NCBI RefSeq assembly: GCF_041245805.1
Contig: NZ_CP162490.1
Coordinates: 2,271,001-2,335,000, forward strand
Length of the DNA stretch: 64,000 nucleotides
Origin: Xanthomonas sp. DAR 34887
Lineage (GTDB): Bacteria > Pseudomonadota > Gammaproteobacteria > Xanthomonadales > Xanthomonadaceae
Direction: 5' to 3'
Positions 25,502 through 34,535 of the stretch are shown piece by piece. Position numbers and translations under genes: made by a program. The notes beneath the pieces were generated by a model. The model had not been told where the DNA came from. It saw only the letters and a program-made list of their open reading frames with translations, and ran no database searches. How positions within the stretch are numbered: position 1 is the stretch's first letter; each line of letters starts with the position of its first letter.

Positions 25502-26946
25502 TCCGTCCTGTCATCGGCGCGCTGGCGTTGGCGCTGCTCAGTGCCTGCGCCAGCGTTGGCCCCAACTACCGCGCACCGGAACAGGCGCCGGTGACGCTGC
25601 AGGGTGCGGCGGACCCGGTGTTCGCGACCACCTCGCCGGTCGCCTCGTGGTGGGCGCAGTTCGACGACCCGGTGCTGGAACAGCTGGTGCACCAGAGCCT
25701 GGTCGCCAACCTCGACCTGCGCATCGCCCTGGCGCGGGTGCACGAGGCGCGCGCGGTCTTCGCCGAACGGCGCCTGGACCAGGCGCCGCACGTCACCGCG
25801 AACGGCGATTACAGCCGCGGCAAGGCGCCGGATGCGGATGCCGGCGGCGCGCGGGTGCTGACCGAGAGCTACAGCCTGGGCTTCGATGCCGGCTGGGAAC
25901 TCGACCTGTTCGGACGCCAGCGCCGCGCCAGCGAGGCGGCGCGCGCCGACCTGGAAGCCGAACAGGCCGGCATGGCCGATGCGCAGGTCACCGTCGCCGC
26001 GGAAGTGGCCCGCAACTACTTCGAGTTGCGCGGCGCGCAGAAGCGCATCGCGGTCGCGCGCACCACGCTGGACAACCTGCGCGATACCCAGCGCCTGACC
26101 GAGACCCGCTGGCAACTGGGCGCAGGCAGCGAACTGGACGTGCAGAGCAGCCGCGCCCGGCTCAAGGCGATCGAGGCCGACATCCCGTTGCTGGAAGTCA
26201 GCGAAGCGCAGGCGCGGCATCGGCTGGCGGTGCTGCTCGGGCGCCAGCCCGGCGCGCTCGACGAGCTGCTGGCACCGCGTGCGACGCCGGCCTACGCCCG
26301 CGCGCTGCCGCTGGGCGATACCACCCAGTTGCTGCGCCGGCGACCGGATGTGCGCATCGCCGAGCGCCGCCTGGCCGCGGCGACGGCGCAGGTCGGCGTG
26401 GCCACCGCCGACCTGTTTCCGCGGATCAGCCTCAGCGGCTTCGTCGGCTTCCTGTCCGGCGATGCCGGCTCGCTGCTGAAGGGCAGCAGCAAGGCCTGGT
26501 CGCTGACGCCGTCGATCAGCTGGGCGGCGTTCGACTTCGGCACCGTGCGGGCGCGGCTGCGCGCCAGCCAGGCCCAGGCCGACGGTGCTGCCGCCGACTA
26601 CGAGAAGGCGGTGCTCGGCGCGCTGGAGGACACCGAGAACGCCTTGACCTCCTACGCCAAACAGCAGGCGCGGCTGGCGATCGTCGCCGAGCAGGCGCAG
26701 GCGGCGGGTCGTGCCGAAGCGCTGGCGCAAGTGCGTTACCGCGAAGGGTCGGAGGATTTCCTGACCCTGCTCGATACGCAGCGCACCAAGCTGTCCGCCG
26801 ACGATGCGCTGGCCGATGCCGAAGCGTCGGTCAACATCGGCGTGGTGCGGGTCTACAAGGCGCTGGGCGGCTGGGGCCAGGATGCGGTGCTGCCGCCGGA
26901 GGTGGCCTTGGCAACGCCGCCGGCAGCGGCGCCGGTGGCGCGCTGA
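25495..26946 (+). CDS. smeX: Outer-membrane efflux channel (NodT/OprN family lipoprotein)
   Basis: The 483-residue protein has a lipoprotein signal with lipobox LSAC (Cys18), followed by the family phrase VGPNYRAPE. The TolC-type duplicated helical repeat follows. It includes WWAQFDDPVLEQLV, SYSLGFDAGWELDLFGRQRRASEAA, RRRPDVRIAERRLAAATAQVGVATADLFPRISLSG and YREGSEDFLTLLDTQRT. It forms the outer-membrane exit duct for the pump above. It overlaps the SDR gene by 7 bp and is the last gene of the operon. The symbol is by synteny with smeX. Confidence 0.92.
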   Translation: MVIRPVIGALALALLSACASVGPNYRAPEQAPVTLQGAADPVFATTSPVASWWAQFDDPVLEQLVHQSLVANLDLRIALARVHEARAVFAERRLDQAPHVTANGDYSRGKAPDADAGGARVLTESYSLGFDAGWELDLFGRQRRASEAARADLEAEQAGMADAQVTVAAEVARNYFELRGAQKRIAVARTTLDNLRDTQRLTETRWQLGAGSELDVQSSRARLKAIEADIPLLEVSEAQARHRLAVLLGRQPGALDELLAPRATPAYARALPLGDTTQLLRRRPDVRIAERRLAAATAQVGVATADLFPRISLSGFVGFLSGDAGSLLKGSSKAWSLTPSISWAAFDFGTVRARLRASQAQADGAAADYEKAVLGALEDTENALTSYAKQQARLAIVAEQAQAAGRAEALAQVRYREGSEDFLTLLDTQRTKLSADDALADAEASVNIGVVRVYKALGGWGQDAVLPPEVALATPPAAAPVAR

Positions 26947-27067
26947 CGGGAAGGACGTCTTCTCTCGGTTGGCGACGGGCCGCGGGATCGAGCCGCGGGA
27001 CGCCGCTTCGGTCGCGCTGGGCGACAGCAAGAACGCCCATCGCGACCGGCGGTTTGCGCCAGTAGAG

Positions 27068-27095
27068 GGCGCCGCGGCCGGAATGCCGCGGCGCC
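27068..27095 (+). repeat. Perfect 11-bp inverted repeat in the smeX/diguanylate cyclase gap
   Basis: GGCGCCGCGGC and GCCGCGGCGCC are separated by CGGAAT. It lies between two convergent genes, about 120 bp after smeX. There is no T run on either side, so a terminator role is possible but not clear. The rest of the 241-bp gap shows no gene. Confidence 0.45.
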
Positions 27096-27187
27096 TGTAC
27101 GGCAGCGCAGCCTAGATCGCGCATGACGGCGGGATCAGCATCCGCCTCGATGTCGATCCCGTTACCGTACTCGCGCAGTACGACCGA

Positions 27188-28162
27188 TCACGCCGAAGGC
27201 AGGTCCTGGGCGATCACGTAGGTGTCGCGCCCGCCGTTCTTGGCCTGGTACAGCGCCGCGTCGGCGCGCGAGAACCAATCCTGCCAGTGCTGCTCGTCGC
27301 ACAGCATGGCCGCGCCGAGGGAAACGCTGAGGCGGCCGCCGGGGCCGCGCAAGGCCTCGCGCGTGACCTGGTGCAGGCGCTTGGTGAATGCCGCCAGTTC
27401 GCTATGCGACTGCAGCCGCGCCACCACCACGAATTCCTCGCCGCCGAAGCGGAACACCTCGTCCGGCGCGCGCACCTGGAGGCGCAGCAGCGCAGCCAGT
27501 TCGGCCAGCGTGCGGTCGCCGGCAGCGTGCCCGTAGAGGTCGTTGACCTCCTTGAAGTGATCGATGTCGATCACGATCAGCCCATGCCGCCGCGTCTTGC
27601 GGCGCGCATCGGTTACGCGCTGCGACAGGCTGCGTTCCAGCATGCGCCGGTTCGGCAGCCCGGTCAGCGCGTCGTGCGACGCCATCTGTTCCAGCTGCAC
27701 GCGGTCGCCCTCCAGGCGCAAGGACAACACATAGCCCAGGCCGGTGATCAGCAGCGAGACGGCGATCAACGAGAACGTGTGCTCGGCGCCGAGCAGGGTG
27801 CCCGGCGTGACCAGCATGATCACGATCAAGGTGGCGTTGCAGGCCAGCCCGACGCTGCGCGCGACCACGAAGAAATTGCTCATCATCACCAGGTATAGCC
27901 ACGGCACCGCAGCCTGGTGCAAGGCATGGCTGGCCAACGCGCCGCCCAGCAGCCAGCTCAGGGTCAGCAGCGCGTCCATGCGGCCGTCGCCGCGGCGCAA
28001 GGCCAGCGCGGTGGCCAACGCCGCCAGGCCGGCCAACGCGACCCCGGCGGCGCCGCCCCAGACATGGCCGTGGAGCCACCGATAGATTCCGAACAGCAGC
28101 AGGACCGCGGCCGTGGTCGGCCCCAGGATCTTGATGATGCCGAGCCGGAAGTGCCGGCGCAT
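27188..28162 (-). CDS. Membrane diguanylate cyclase (GGDEF)
   Basis: The 324-residue protein has about six hydrophobic helices in the first 150 residues, without a recognisable periplasmic sensor, so the sensing part is probably membrane-embedded. The GGDEF domain spans about residues 160-318 and carries HDALTGLPNRR, IDIDHFKEVNDLYGH, an active-site GGEEF (240-244), and an RxxD inhibitory site (RAPD, 231-234) five residues before it. It should make c-di-GMP from two GTP and be subject to product inhibition. The GGEEF form is usually active. An in-frame upstream GTG (four codons) is also possible as start. The gene stands alone. Confidence 0.9.
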   Translation of the reverse strand: MRRHFRLGIIKILGPTTAAVLLLFGIYRWLHGHVWGGAAGVALAGLAALATALALRRGDGRMDALLTLSWLLGGALASHALHQAAVPWLYLVMMSNFFVVARSVGLACNATLIVIMLVTPGTLLGAEHTFSLIAVSLLITGLGYVLSLRLEGDRVQLEQMASHDALTGLPNRRMLERSLSQRVTDARRKTRRHGLIVIDIDHFKEVNDLYGHAAGDRTLAELAALLRLQVRAPDEVFRFGGEEFVVVARLQSHSELAAFTKRLHQVTREALRGPGGRLSVSLGAAMLCDEQHWQDWFSRADAALYQAKNGGRDTYVIAQDLPSA

Positions 28163-28433
28163 CGACGCGCTCACGGGCGTACTGCGCTTTGCGCAGCGCG
28201 CGCTGTAGGCCTGGCGGAGAGAGAAGCGTGCATGCGGACGTCGCGCTGCGTTGGGGTCGCAGTGGAGAGGCAAATTCTGTGCCGTCCGCCGCATCGGTCG
28301 TGTGAGTGGGGCAGGGCGGGGCGGATCGCCGGGCAGCTGCGGTCGCGTCCATGCGGCGCCGCGTGCCGATCCGCCGTGCCCGAATTGGCGCAAGGCGGCC
28401 GCTGGCGCGGGGCGGGCGTCGCACCTGCGCGCT

Positions 28434-29471
28434 TCACTCCCGTGGGATCGGCATCGGTGCCGCTGCAGGAACGGTGCCGGCGACAGGGGCCGTGTGCGGC
28501 CCGGGCGCCTGGCATGGCTCGGGCGGCAGTCGCTGGCACTCGTGGTGGAACGTGGCCTGCGGCAGGCGCTCGGCCAGGAAATCGACGAAGCTGCGGACCG
28601 CCGGCAGCAGGCCGCGGCGGCTCGGGTAGACGAAATGCAGCAAGCCCTGCGCGGTGCTGTAGTCCGGCAACACCCATTCCAGCAGGCCGTTGGCGAGCAG
28701 CGGGGCGCAGAACTCCTCGGGCAGCAGCGCCACGCCGCAGTCCTGCACGGCCGCGGCCGTGAGCACCGAGAAATCGCCGCTGACCAGCCGCGGCGCCATC
28801 TCCACCGCGGTCTTGTTGCCGCCGCCGTCGAGCAGTTCCCACAAGTGCGCGCCCTCGTGTTCGAACATCGACAATGCCGGTAGTCGGGCCAGGTCCTGCA
28901 GCGTCTGCGGGCGGCCATGTGCGTTCAGGAACGCGCGGCTGGCCACCAGGATGCTGCGCGCATGGCCGACGCTGCGTACCACCAGGGTGGCATCGGTATC
29001 GAGCTTGTCGCGCACCCGGATCGCCACGTCGTAGCCTTCGCCGATCACGTCCACGCGGCGGTTGGTCGCGGTGAGCCGCACCCGCACCTTGGGATGTTCG
29101 CGCAGGAAGGCCGGCAGGAGCGGGCCCAACACGTTCTGCGCCAGCGACACCGGGCAGCTGACCCGCACCACGCCGCGCGGCTCGGTACGCAGTTCGTCGA
29201 CCGCCTCCTGTGCCGCGCGCGCTTCTTCCAGCACCGCGCGGCAGTGCTGGTAGAAGCGCGTGCCGACCTCGGTGACCATGAAGCGGCGCGTGGTCCTCTG
29301 CAGCAGGCGCACCCCGAGCCGCTCCTCGAGCTGGGCGATGCGCTTGCTCAGCCGCGACTTGGGCAGGCCCAGCGCGCGCCCGGCGGCGGAAAATCCGCCG
29401 TGTTCGACCACCGAGGCGAAGAAATACAGATCGTTGAGGTCGTGCAGGACGCCGTCCATCGTCGGGCTCAT
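28434..29471 (-). CDS. LysR-family transcriptional regulator
   Basis: The 345-residue protein has an N-terminal winged helix-turn-helix (LYFFASVVEHGGFSAAGRALGLPKSRLSKRIAQLEERLG, described here in parts: helix 1 about residues 15-25, recognition helix about 37-50) and the common effector-binding domain to about residue 310. It ends in a Pro/Ala-rich tail. It is divergent from azoR across 108 bp, which fits the frequent LysR/azoreductase pair, so it probably controls azoR in answer to quinones or similar electrophiles. A second start at 29459 (MDGVLHD) is possible. About 270 bp of DNA separates its end from the diguanylate cyclase start; I see no gene there. Confidence 0.87.
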   Translation of the reverse strand: MSPTMDGVLHDLNDLYFFASVVEHGGFSAAGRALGLPKSRLSKRIAQLEERLGVRLLQRTTRRFMVTEVGTRFYQHCRAVLEEARAAQEAVDELRTEPRGVVRVSCPVSLAQNVLGPLLPAFLREHPKVRVRLTATNRRVDVIGEGYDVAIRVRDKLDTDATLVVRSVGHARSILVASRAFLNAHGRPQTLQDLARLPALSMFEHEGAHLWELLDGGGNKTAVEMAPRLVSGDFSVLTAAAVQDCGVALLPEEFCAPLLANGLLEWVLPDYSTAQGLLHFVYPSRRGLLPAVRSFVDFLAERLPQATFHHECQRLPPEPCQAPGPHTAPVAGTVPAAAPMPIPRE

Positions 29472-29579
29472 CGTTTCTTATTGCGAACGATCAGTGTACT
29501 TCATGCGGGCTAATCGCCGGATTGTTTCGCGCGTATCGTCTTCGTCATACCGCTACGCGGTCAACGCAAAGGACCTCCC
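29472..29579. promoter_or_regulatory. azoR: Divergent LysR/azoR control region
   Basis: The 108 bp between the two starts is AT-richer than its surroundings and must hold both promoters and the LysR operator. I cannot fix -10/-35 boxes with confidence. Confidence 0.4.
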
Positions 29580-30164
29580 ATGAAACTCCTGCACATCGAC
29601 AGCAGCGCGCTTGGCGCGCATTCCGTCTCACGCGGCCTGACCGACGCCATCGTCGCCGAGTTCGTCGCCGCGCATCCGGGCGTGGATGTCGCCTACCGCG
29701 ACATGCATGCCGCGCCGCTGAGCCACTGGGCGCCGCCGGCCGGCGATACCGACCCGGCAGCCATCGAAAACAGCCAGGTGCTGGAAGAGTTCTTGGCCGC
29801 CGATGTCGTGGTGATCGGCGCGCCGATGTACAACTTCGGCATCGCCAGCTCGCTGAAGGCCTGGATCGACCGCCTCGCCGTGGCCGGCAAGACTTTCCGC
29901 TACGGCGCGACCGGTGCGGAAGGCCTGGCCGGCGGCAAGCGCGTGATCGTCGCGTCTTCGCGCGGCGGCATCTACAGCCCGGGAACCCCGGCGGCGGCGA
30001 ACGATTTCCAGGAGACCTACCTGCGCGCGGTGTTCGGTTTCTTCGGTATCACCGACATCGCGTTCGTCCGCGCCGAAGGCGTGGCGATGGGCGACGATCA
30101 CCGCAGCCAGGCGATCGGCGGCGCGATCGCCGGCATCGGTGGCTTGTTGCGCGAAGCCGCGTGA
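29580..30164 (+). CDS. azoR: FMN-dependent NADH-azoreductase
   Basis: The 194-residue flavodoxin-like protein begins with the AzoR phosphate-loop phrase HIDSSALGAHSVSRGLT. It contains PMYNFGIASSLKAWIDR, the FMN-binding loop typical of AzoR/acpD, and SSRGGIYSPG. It reduces azo dyes and quinones with NADH and helps detoxify electrophiles in the cytoplasm. The start follows a good AGGACC-type ribosome site. It is monocistronic and divergent from the LysR gene. Confidence 0.92.
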   Translation: MKLLHIDSSALGAHSVSRGLTDAIVAEFVAAHPGVDVAYRDMHAAPLSHWAPPAGDTDPAAIENSQVLEEFLAADVVVIGAPMYNFGIASSLKAWIDRLAVAGKTFRYGATGAEGLAGGKRVIVASSRGGIYSPGTPAAANDFQETYLRAVFGFFGITDIAFVRAEGVAMGDDHRSQAIGGAIAGIGGLLREAA

Positions 30165-30433
30165 TCGGCGACGTCGCGCGTAGCCGGAGTGTTTTCCGGT
30201 AGCGGGGCGGCGGGCAGCGGGAGCGGCCGGATGCAGATGCGCCCGCCCGTTCTCGCATACGCAACCCAGCGGGTGAGTTTCTAGTGCGGAGCGCTGGCGA
30301 GCGCGTGCATGGCCGCGATGGCGACGCCGCCGTATCGGCCATGCCGATGAAATCGAGATAAGCCCGTCCATCCGATGGCATCCATGCCGCTGCGCGTGGC
30401 CGTCGCCGGCGCTGGATCTGCTCTGTTGCGACG

Positions 30434-30607
30434 CTACCTGGCGTCGCCTTCGATCAGGCGCATGCCTTGCGGGCTGAGCGCGATGTCGCCGTCTTCGCCT
30501 TGCGCGGCGTAGTCTGCGCGCACGGCCCAGTTCGCCTCTTCTTCGCTGACGGGCTTCGTGGCATGGATGTCCTGCAGAATGCGCAGTTGTTCGTGGGTCA
30601 GTTGCAT
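30434..30607 (-). CDS. Small hypothetical protein, 57 aa
   Basis: The 57-residue soluble protein starts MQLTHEQLRILQDIHATKPVSE. It ends with a winged-helix-like phrase (IALSPQGMRLIEGDAR), suggesting a short DNA- or protein-binding helical unit. I do not recognise the family. Acidic and basic residues are balanced and codon choice resembles neighbours. I took the ATG at 30607 because the upstream in-frame extension looks like non-coding sequence. The 269 bp before azoR's end and 565 bp on the other side hold no convincing gene. Confidence 0.5.
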   Translation of the reverse strand: MQLTHEQLRILQDIHATKPVSEEEANWAVRADYAAQGEDGDIALSPQGMRLIEGDAR

Positions 30608-31172
30608 GGCGCACCAAGGTCGGCAATCGATGCCTCCACCGTACAGGCCGCGCGTGATGGGTATGTCGCCGGGGCGGCCTGGGCAGGCCGCAGTCCTCGA
30701 GCGGCGCGTCACCATGCCACGTGAATCGTGGGATCCGCAACGCAAAGGCCGGACACCGTTTCGCGCGTGTCGTCGTTCCGACACGCCGCGAGGACATCTT
30801 CCTAACAGTGCCTGCCGCATTCTTCCGTCACCAGCTGTGCGGCCGCGGATAAACATCTAGGGCTGCTTCAAGGATGCAGACATCCGCGGCTGGACCATCT
30901 TCCTGCGATGTGTCGCAGATGCACCCACCGCGGTGCGGCCTTGCGACCTTCAGCCAACTGCGCCGTGTGCTACCGGCGCTCATCGTAACGACCGGCAGCG
31001 CCTCGATCCGCTCATCTGCAGCGCCGCATCGAGGTGCTGAGCGATGGTTGTCGCTGCGAGAAGACCAATGGCATCGCAAGCACCCGGTGACAGATCGCAC
31101 CAAGTCCGGAAACGCGGACGCCCGCAGACCCATCGCGCCGTGTGGGAAGGGCGCGTCTGTCGGCATCGGATA
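30608..31172. other. Gene-free stretch upstream of the tmRNA terminator
   Basis: About 565 bp without a convincing coding region. Short frames on both strands lack protein-like sequence, and one of them starts inside the tmRNA gene. No tRNA, repeat or integrase remnant is visible. The stretch lies downstream of the tmRNA 3' end, where islands often integrate, so a decayed insertion is possible but unproven. Confidence 0.5.
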
Positions 31173-31221
31173 CCAACAAAAAGGGCCGGATTGCCCTGGA
31201 ATCCAGGAAAATCCGACCCTT
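31173..31221 (-). terminator. ssrA: tmRNA terminator
   Basis: Read on the minus strand, AAGGGTCGGATT and AATCCGGCCCTT form a long stem, nearly perfect, ending in TTTTTGTT. It lies 36 bp after the encoded CCA of the tmRNA. Confidence 0.85.
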
Positions 31222-31256
31222 GTCGTACGTCCGCCAAATCGCTGCGAACGTTCAGA

Positions 31257-31608
31257 TGGTGGAGGTGGGCGGAATCGAACCGCCGTCCGAAGGCACTCCA
31301 TCCCCGGCACTACATGCTTAGCTCATCGTTGGATCTCGCCCCGGAACAGCACGATGTGCGAAGCGCATCCCGGGACCAGCCTGCTTGATTTAGCCAATGG
31401 CTGACAGGCAGCCACCACCGGCGATTCCGTGATAATGACCCTACGTCGCGAGCACGGACACAAGCGATTTCGGGGCTAGGCCTTAAGCGGCCAGTGCGTA
31501 GTTGTCGTCGTTGGCAACTATAAGTTTGCGGCTGGATTTACGAGGAAAGCTGCCCCCTCGGCATGCGCCAAGCGATTTTGCAACCCCCGTCGAAACCAGT
31601 GCACCCCC
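31257..31608 (-). ncRNA. ssrA: Transfer-messenger RNA (tmRNA)
   Basis: The 5' end GGGGGTG pairs with CACCTCC next to the encoded 3' ACCA, giving the tRNA-Ala-like acceptor stem including the G3-U pair. The T arm reads GGTTCGATTCC. In the middle, 31515-31483 encodes the tag ANDDNYALAA followed by TAA, the Xanthomonas-type proteolysis tag ending in ALAA. The length of 352 nt fits one-piece tmRNA. With SmpB (encoded at 34601) it frees ribosomes stalled on broken messages and marks the partial protein for ClpXP and related proteases. The opposite-strand frame through its 3' end is spurious. Confidence 0.97.
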
Positions 31609-31636
31609 GGGGAAAACGTAAAACGCTGACTCGCAC

Positions 31637-31665
31637 AGTGTAGGGATCGGGGAGGGCAGTCACAA
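31637..31665 (-). promoter_or_regulatory. ssrA: Promoter of ssrA
   Basis: On the minus strand TTGTGA (31665-31660) and TACACT (31642-31637) are separated by 17 bp, a good sigma-70 match. The mature tmRNA starts 29 bp downstream of the -10 box, which leaves room for a processed leader. Confidence 0.7.
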
Positions 31666-31757
31666 GTCTTGCGACTGCGGCGGCTTAAGCTGGCTTCACT
31701 CGGCGCGGCAGCTGGCGGTATGCGCCGACGGACCTCCCCCAGGCATGGAGCACCGCG

Positions 31758-34529
31758 ATGGCAACCAGGCAACAGCGTGCGCGCGACGGCGGGCGCGATG
31801 GGAAACGAGCAGCCGCGGCGTCGGTAGCCGCAGCGAAACCGGCGAAAGCGCCCGCCCAGGGTGGCCGGGCGTCGCCCGACCGGCGCGGCGTTGCGGCGAA
31901 GAAGGCCAAGCCCGGGAACGCCGCGGCGCAGCGCGCCGGGGCGAAGACCGCGGAAAGGGCGGTCGCTCGGTCGAGCGCATCGGCGCGGCGCACTGCGGCG
32001 GAGCCGACAGCTGGCGGCAAGGCCGGAGCAGGCGCACGCAAGGCGGCCAAGGCCCGGACAGCCAAACCCAAGGCGGCCAGATCCGCGGCAGCCGAGCCGC
32101 AAGCCGCCGCCAAGCGTGCCTCCTCGTCTCGTGGCAACGCAGCTGCCGCCACCGCCGCCAGTGCTCATGCGCCTGGGCGCACCCTCAGGCCCAAGGCCAC
32201 CGGCGCAAGCTCGCTGGCGCAGGGCCAGGCGCGCACGGTCGTCTACATCCACGGCATCGGCAACAAGCCGCCGGCCGAGGTGCTGCGCTGCCAGTGGGAC
32301 CGCGCCCTGTTCGGCCGCGAGATGGGCGAGCGCACGCGCATGGCGTACTGGGTCAACCGCGAGCGCTATCCCTCGCCCGAGCCCGGCAGTTGCCAGGATC
32401 AGGATCGTGGGCCGGCCCTGAATCAGGCCGAGCAGCGCGTACTGGGCGCGCTTGGCGTTGTACCGCAACTGGCCGATCTGCGCCAACTGGCCGATTCGCT
32501 GGCCGCCAGCGAGACCGAACGTGCCTGGCTGCAGCAACTGCTGGACGAGGTGCAGGCGGCCGCGCCTGCGCCGGAGCCCACCGGCCTGCATGCGCAGGGG
32601 CCGATCGACGTACTGAACCGGATGCTGCTCAAGCTGATTTCCGCCGCGCTGCTGCAGGACGTGCACGATTTCTTCTTCGTGCCGGCGCGGCGCGAGCAGA
32701 TGCGCGAAAGCCTGCTGCAGCGCATGCGCGCCGGTGGCGGTCCGTTCGTGGTGATCGCGCACAGCCAGGGGTCGCTGATCGCCTACGACGTGCTGCGCGA
32801 GTTCGAGGCCGAAGGCTGCGAGGTGTCGCTGTTGCTGACCCTGGGCTCGCCGCTGGGCCTGCCGGTGGTGCGCAGCATGTTCAAGCAGTGGACCGGCACG
32901 CCGAAGTTGCCGTTTCCGGCGTGCGTGAAGCGCTGGCTCAACGTCGCCGAGCGGCGCGATCCGGTCGCGCTGGACGAGGATCTGAGCGACGACATCGCCG
33001 ATGCGCAAGGGCGCTTCTACAACATCGCCGGATCGCAGATCAACCCGGATTGGCAGCGCAATCCGCATTCCGGCTCCGGCTACCTGTCCATCCCCGAGGT
33101 CCGCGCCGAGGTGCGGCGCGCAGTGGGTGTCGGCTTCGACCAGCCGATCGCGCATCCGGTGTTGATCAAGGACCTTTCCGACCAATTGGAGGCGCACGCG
33201 CCCGACTATCGCCACGAGGTGCTGATCGAACTGGACCGCCTGTCGGACGCGCGCGAGCCGGCGCAGTTGAAGCGCGACCTGATCGCGGCGCTGCGCGAGC
33301 TGACCCAGGCGTCCACCGGATTGAACGGGGAGGCGCTGGACGCGGCGATCGAGCTGGAGGACACGCTGCAGCGTTATGTGTCGGCGCGCCTGACCCGGTT
33401 CGAGATCGAAAGCCTGCGCGAGCGCTACCGCACGCTGAGCCTGAAACGGCTGTGGCGCGATGCCGGCAAGCGCGCGCTGATCTATCAGTCGCGCAGCACC
33501 GTGCAGGTCGACGCGGCGCAGGTGGCGTACCGCGCGCTCGGTTCCGGCATCGGCTGGGCGGTGCTGGACAGCGGCATCGCCGCGGCGCATCCGCATTTCC
33601 AGCCGCCCGGGCTGCCGGAAACGGTGCTGGCGCAATGGGACTGCACCCAGCGCGGCCGCGCCCGCGAGCTGCGCGGCCACGACGGCGCCGGCTTCGACAC
33701 GCTGGACGGCAACGGCCATGGCACCCACGTGGCCGGGATCATCGCCGGGCAGTGCGAGGCGCCGCTGCCCGGGGTCGCGCCGGCCACGCCGCTGCGCTTC
33801 GCCGGCATGGCGCCGCAGGCGCGGCTGTACGGGCTGAAGGTGCTGGACGACGACGGCAATGGCCGCGATTCGTGGATCATCAAGGGCGTGCAGCAGGTCG
33901 CCGAGATCAACGAGCGCGCCGGCGAGCTGGTCGTCCACGGGGTCAACCTGAGCCTGGGTGGCTACTTCGATGCGGAAAGCTACGGCTGCGGCTTCACCCC
34001 GCTGTGCAACGAACTGCGCCGGCTATGGCGGCAGGGCGTGGTGGTGGTGATCGCCGCCGGCAACGACGGCCTGGCCTGGCTGATGCAGGACGATGGGCAG
34101 GCCTACCCGATGAATCTGGACCTGAGCATCGGCGACCCGGCCAACCTGGAGGAGGCGCTGGCGGTCGGCTCGGTGCACAAAAGCAGCCCGCACAGCTACG
34201 GCGTGTCGTATTTCTCCTCGCGCGGCCCGACCGCCGACGGCCGACACAAGCCGGACCTGGTGGCACCGGGCGAGAAGATCGTCTCCGCCCACCATCGCTA
34301 CGACGTCGACGACCCCGGCACCTGGATGGTGGAGATGAGCGGCACCAGCATGGCGGCCGCGCACGTGTCCGGACTGATCGCCGCGTTCCTGTCGGTGCGC
34401 CGCGAGTTCATCGGCTTCCCCGACCGGGTCAAACAGCTGCTGCTCGACCAGTGCCTGGACCTGCAGCGCGATCCCTACATGCAGGGCCGCGGCTTGCCGA
34501 GTCTGATGCGGATGCTGGGCGGGACGTGA
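31758..34529 (+). CDS. Fusion protein: Lys/Ala-rich tail, alpha/beta-hydrolase, subtilisin (S8) protease
   Basis: The protein has 923 residues in three parts. Residues 1-150 are a low-complexity tail rich in Ala, Lys, Arg and Pro, like histone-H1 or AlgP-type tails, with no signal peptide. Residues about 158-440 look like an alpha/beta-hydrolase: VVYIHGIGNKPP (161-172) gives the oxyanion HG, and VIAHSQGSLIAYDVL gives the GxSxG-type nucleophile Ser336. From about residue 590 to 923 is a full subtilisin domain with Asp604 (AVLDSGI), His654 (GHGTHVAG), oxyanion Asn769 (AAGND) and Ser864 (GTSMAAAHV). The middle (440-590) is a helical linker. The coding region starts 149 bp from ssrA, divergently, and ends convergent to smpB. 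Role and substrate are unknown; without a signal peptide it is probably cytoplasmic or exported by an unrecognised route. Confidence 0.88.
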   Translation: MATRQQRARDGGRDGKRAAAASVAAAKPAKAPAQGGRASPDRRGVAAKKAKPGNAAAQRAGAKTAERAVARSSASARRTAAEPTAGGKAGAGARKAAKARTAKPKAARSAAAEPQAAAKRASSSRGNAAAATAASAHAPGRTLRPKATGASSLAQGQARTVVYIHGIGNKPPAEVLRCQWDRALFGREMGERTRMAYWVNRERYPSPEPGSCQDQDRGPALNQAEQRVLGALGVVPQLADLRQLADSLAASETERAWLQQLLDEVQAAAPAPEPTGLHAQGPIDVLNRMLLKLISAALLQDVHDFFFVPARREQMRESLLQRMRAGGGPFVVIAHSQGSLIAYDVLREFEAEGCEVSLLLTLGSPLGLPVVRSMFKQWTGTPKLPFPACVKRWLNVAERRDPVALDEDLSDDIADAQGRFYNIAGSQINPDWQRNPHSGSGYLSIPEVRAEVRRAVGVGFDQPIAHPVLIKDLSDQLEAHAPDYRHEVLIELDRLSDAREPAQLKRDLIAALRELTQASTGLNGEALDAAIELEDTLQRYVSARLTRFEIESLRERYRTLSLKRLWRDAGKRALIYQSRSTVQVDAAQVAYRALGSGIGWAVLDSGIAAAHPHFQPPGLPETVLAQWDCTQRGRARELRGHDGAGFDTLDGNGHGTHVAGIIAGQCEAPLPGVAPATPLRFAGMAPQARLYGLKVLDDDGNGRDSWIIKGVQQVAEINERAGELVVHGVNLSLGGYFDAESYGCGFTPLCNELRRLWRQGVVVVIAAGNDGLAWLMQDDGQAYPMNLDLSIGDPANLEEALAVGSVHKSSPHSYGVSYFSSRGPTADGRHKPDLVAPGEKIVSAHHRYDVDDPGTWMVEMSGTSMAAAHVSGLIAAFLSVRREFIGFPDRVKQLLLDQCLDLQRDPYMQGRGLPSLMRMLGGT

Positions 34530-34535
34530 TGGAGC

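Noticed and set aside
31222..31256. Phage or island attachment site at the tmRNA 3' end
   Set aside because: ssrA is a frequent target, but no integrase and no second copy of the 3' end sequence are visible in the window.
30828..31310. Minus-strand frame of 160 codons starting in the tmRNA 3' end
   Set aside because: It reads through the tRNA-like part of ssrA and its terminator; such frames are a classic annotation artefact and the peptide has no protein-like pattern.
30874..31404. Plus-strand frame of 176 codons ending in the tmRNA
   Set aside because: It covers the tmRNA terminator and tRNA-like domain and has no recognisable protein features.
31518..33938. Long minus-strand frame opposite the hydrolase-subtilase gene and tmRNA
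   Set aside because: Antisense shadow of strong plus-strand motifs; it also crosses the tmRNA gene.
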